Source: an uncultured Prevotellaceae bacterium (GTDB lineage Bacteria > Bacteroidota > Bacteroidia > Bacteroidales > Bacteroidaceae). Taken from it: a DNA stretch of 8,472 bases. The position numbers and the translations under genes were made by a program. The notes beneath the pieces were generated by a model, which was not told the origin of the DNA, ran no database searches, and saw nothing but the letters and a program-made list of their open reading frames with translations. The stretch covers positions 1 through 8,472 of the forward strand of contig CALBJW010000023.1 of NCBI GenBank assembly GCA_937893145.1, in the 5' to 3' direction. Shown piece after piece: positions 7,949 through 8,472 of this stretch (the stretch's first letter is position 1; each line of letters opens with the position of its first letter).

Positions 7949-8179
7949 TTACAATGAGTTTGTTGATACGATGTACTGTTTGTACTCTCTTGTAATCAGT
8001 TCCTTTATGTCAACCTCCAACAAATCTGCAATTTTGAGTAGGCTGTTCAAGTCTGGCTGTGATGAATTTGTACACCACTTTGAAACAGTCGAAGGAGTAA
8101 CCCCCATCTGTTCAGATAGCCACTTACTTGTTTTCTTTTTTTCAACAAGTACGACCTTAATACGATTTACATCTTCCAT
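7949..8179 (-). CDS. XRE/Cro-type HTH transcriptional regulator (probable autoregulator of the operon)
   Basis: Small DNA-binding protein of 76 residues that is essentially a single lambda-repressor-like HTH domain. The HTH core lies at about residues 16-36 (K-T-S-K-W-L-S-E-Q-M-G-V-T-P-S-T-V-S-K-W), with the usual alanine/serine-gly-val-thr pattern of Cro/C1 proteins. The typical fourth-helix segment follows (S-L-L-K-I-A-D-L-L-E-V, 46-56). There is no ligand-binding or peptidase domain. It is first in the operon, with its stop 4 nt before the helicase start, and sits about 12-14 nt behind a likely transcription start. A palindrome abuts the -7 box of that promoter, so repression of its own operon is the simplest role, analogous to controller (C) proteins of restriction-modification systems that set methylase/nuclease timing. 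Fold and position are clear; target and sign of regulation are inferred. Confidence 0.9.
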   Translation of the reverse strand: MEDVNRIKVVLVEKKKTSKWLSEQMGVTPSTVSKWCTNSSQPDLNSLLKIADLLEVDIKELITREYKQYIVSTNSL

Positions 8180-8198
8180 ATTCTACAAATTTCTGATG

Positions 8199-8206
8199 CA
8201 AATATA
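8199..8206 (-). promoter_or_regulatory. Bacteroidota-type -7 promoter box (TATATTTG) of the operon
   Basis: Read on the minus strand the box is TATATTTG, an exact match to the TAnnTTTG -7 consensus of the Bacteroidota primary sigma factor. It ends 19 nt before the regulator ATG, so transcription should begin near 8191-8193 with a leader of only about 12-14 nt. No clear TTTG occurs at the expected -33 position (around 8226-8230, which reads TTACAA on this strand), so the promoter may be weak or need help. No strong Shine-Dalgarno sequence is present in the leader, which is normal for this phylum. Confidence 0.6.
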
Positions 8207-8222
8207 GTGAAAATATTTCACT
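8206..8222. promoter_or_regulatory. Palindromic operator candidate for the XRE regulator
   Basis: The sequence AGTGAAAATATTTCACT consists of perfect 7-bp arms AGTGAAA/TTTCACT around a 3-nt spacer. Outside one mismatch, four further A/T pairs extend the symmetry to 8201-8227. The last base of the -7 box is the first base of the palindrome, and the rest fills the -7/-33 spacer, so a bound dimer would block RNA polymerase. It is the only near-perfect GC-containing dyad found in the regulator's upstream region. Size and symmetry suit a homodimeric XRE/Cro protein. Binding by the neighbouring regulator is inferred. Confidence 0.6.
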
Positions 8223-8472
8223 TTATTGTAATTTTTCTTATGAAAAGATGAATTGTTAATAATTATTATACAAAAAATGATTATTTTGACTTCAAAAATT
8301 CTATTATTTGAAGATTAAGGCACTCAATTTTTAGCTTCAATCTTTAATTGTACAACACAAGACAAAATGATAGAAAATGAAAATTTCCGTTGTTTTCCGT
8401 GTTAAGATATGTTAAGCAAATGTTTTCATTTTGGGGTTTTTGAAATTTTTGTTTCCAGTTTGTTTCTTTTGG
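8223..8472. other. AT-rich non-coding region upstream of the operon
   Basis: This 250-nt stretch has no ORF longer than about a dozen codons on either strand and is visibly more AT-rich than the operon. It contains a 24-nt dyad CTTCAAA-N10-TTTGAAG (8290-8313), an AT-only 12-bp palindrome TAATAATTATTA (8257-8268) and short direct repeats (8384-8416). The plus strand becomes strongly T-rich and A-poor after about 8420. I see no RNA gene and no second clear TAnnTTTG promoter. It presumably separates the island from its neighbour. Confidence 0.6.
8384..8416. repeat. Short paired direct repeats with 10-nt spacing
   Basis: TTTCCGT occurs at 8384-8390 and again at 8394-8400; directly after it GTTAAG occurs at 8401-8406 and 8411-8416. 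Both pairs repeat at exactly 10 nt, close to one helical turn. Such phased half-sites can be protein-binding sites or part of a recombinase crossover region, but neither is shown by this sequence alone. Confidence 0.4.

Noticed and set aside
119..8179. A complete DISARM or BREX system
   Set aside because: Only an SNF2 helicase and a methyltransferase resemble DISARM parts; there is no DrmA, DrmB or PLD-type DrmC. There is no PglZ, BrxC or BrxL for BREX.
7863..8207. Plus-strand open frame of 114 codons opposite the XRE gene
   Set aside because: It lies antisense to the XRE gene and the start of the SNF2 gene, both of which carry clear domain motifs. Its translation has no recognisable domain.
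8257..8268. TAATAATTATTA palindrome as a second operator
   Set aside because: It is made only of A and T in very AT-rich DNA, has a different sequence from the operator candidate, and extends no further. Chance is enough.
1..8472. CRISPR array, tRNA or rRNA gene
   Set aside because: I saw no regularly spaced long repeats and no tRNA- or rRNA-like sequence. Non-coding DNA is confined to the two ends.

Overview
The window looks like Bacteroidota DNA, most likely Bacteroidales (Bacteroides/Prevotella-like). It is AT-rich, its genes lack strong purine-rich Shine-Dalgarno sequences, and the only convincing promoter core is a TAnnTTTG-type -7 box (TATATTTG). The genus assignment is inference only.

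Almost the whole window is one leftward (minus-strand) operon of five genes with gaps of 4, 7, 11 and 11 nt. In transcription order they are: (1) a 76-aa XRE/Cro-type HTH regulator (8179-7949); (2) a 964-aa SNF2-type helicase/ATPase (7944-5050); (3) a 568-aa type III Mod-like beta-class N6-adenine/N4-cytosine DNA methyltransferase (5042-3336); (4) a 903-aa type III Res-like DEAH helicase with a C-terminal PD-(D/E)XK nuclease (3324-613); and (5) a 160-aa protein with a winged-helix-like N-terminus and two predicted membrane segments (601-119). All catalytic motifs I can check are intact and no gene is broken.

Upstream of gene 1 (8180-8472) is an AT-rich non-coding region. It holds the operon promoter and, abutting its -7 box, a 7+3+7 palindrome (AGTGAAA-ata-TTTCACT, 8206-8222), a good candidate operator for the XRE protein. 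Downstream of gene 5 (1-118) are two tandem inverted repeats with perfect 9-bp arms; the first to be transcribed is followed by a T-rich tract and is probably the operon terminator.

Taken together this is a self-regulated restriction-modification island. The methyltransferase would mark self DNA, the Res-like helicase-nuclease would cut unmodified DNA, and the SNF2 ATPase adds a second duplex-DNA motor that classical type III systems (mod + res only) lack. SNF2 helicase plus adenine methyltransferase recalls the start of class 1 DISARM (drmD-drmMI), but drmA, drmB and drmC are absent and a type III Res stands in their place. The last gene is the least explained part and may be a membrane effector, an accessory, or a passenger. 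I believe SNF2-MTase-Res triads recur in bacterial genomes, but that is from memory and was not checked.
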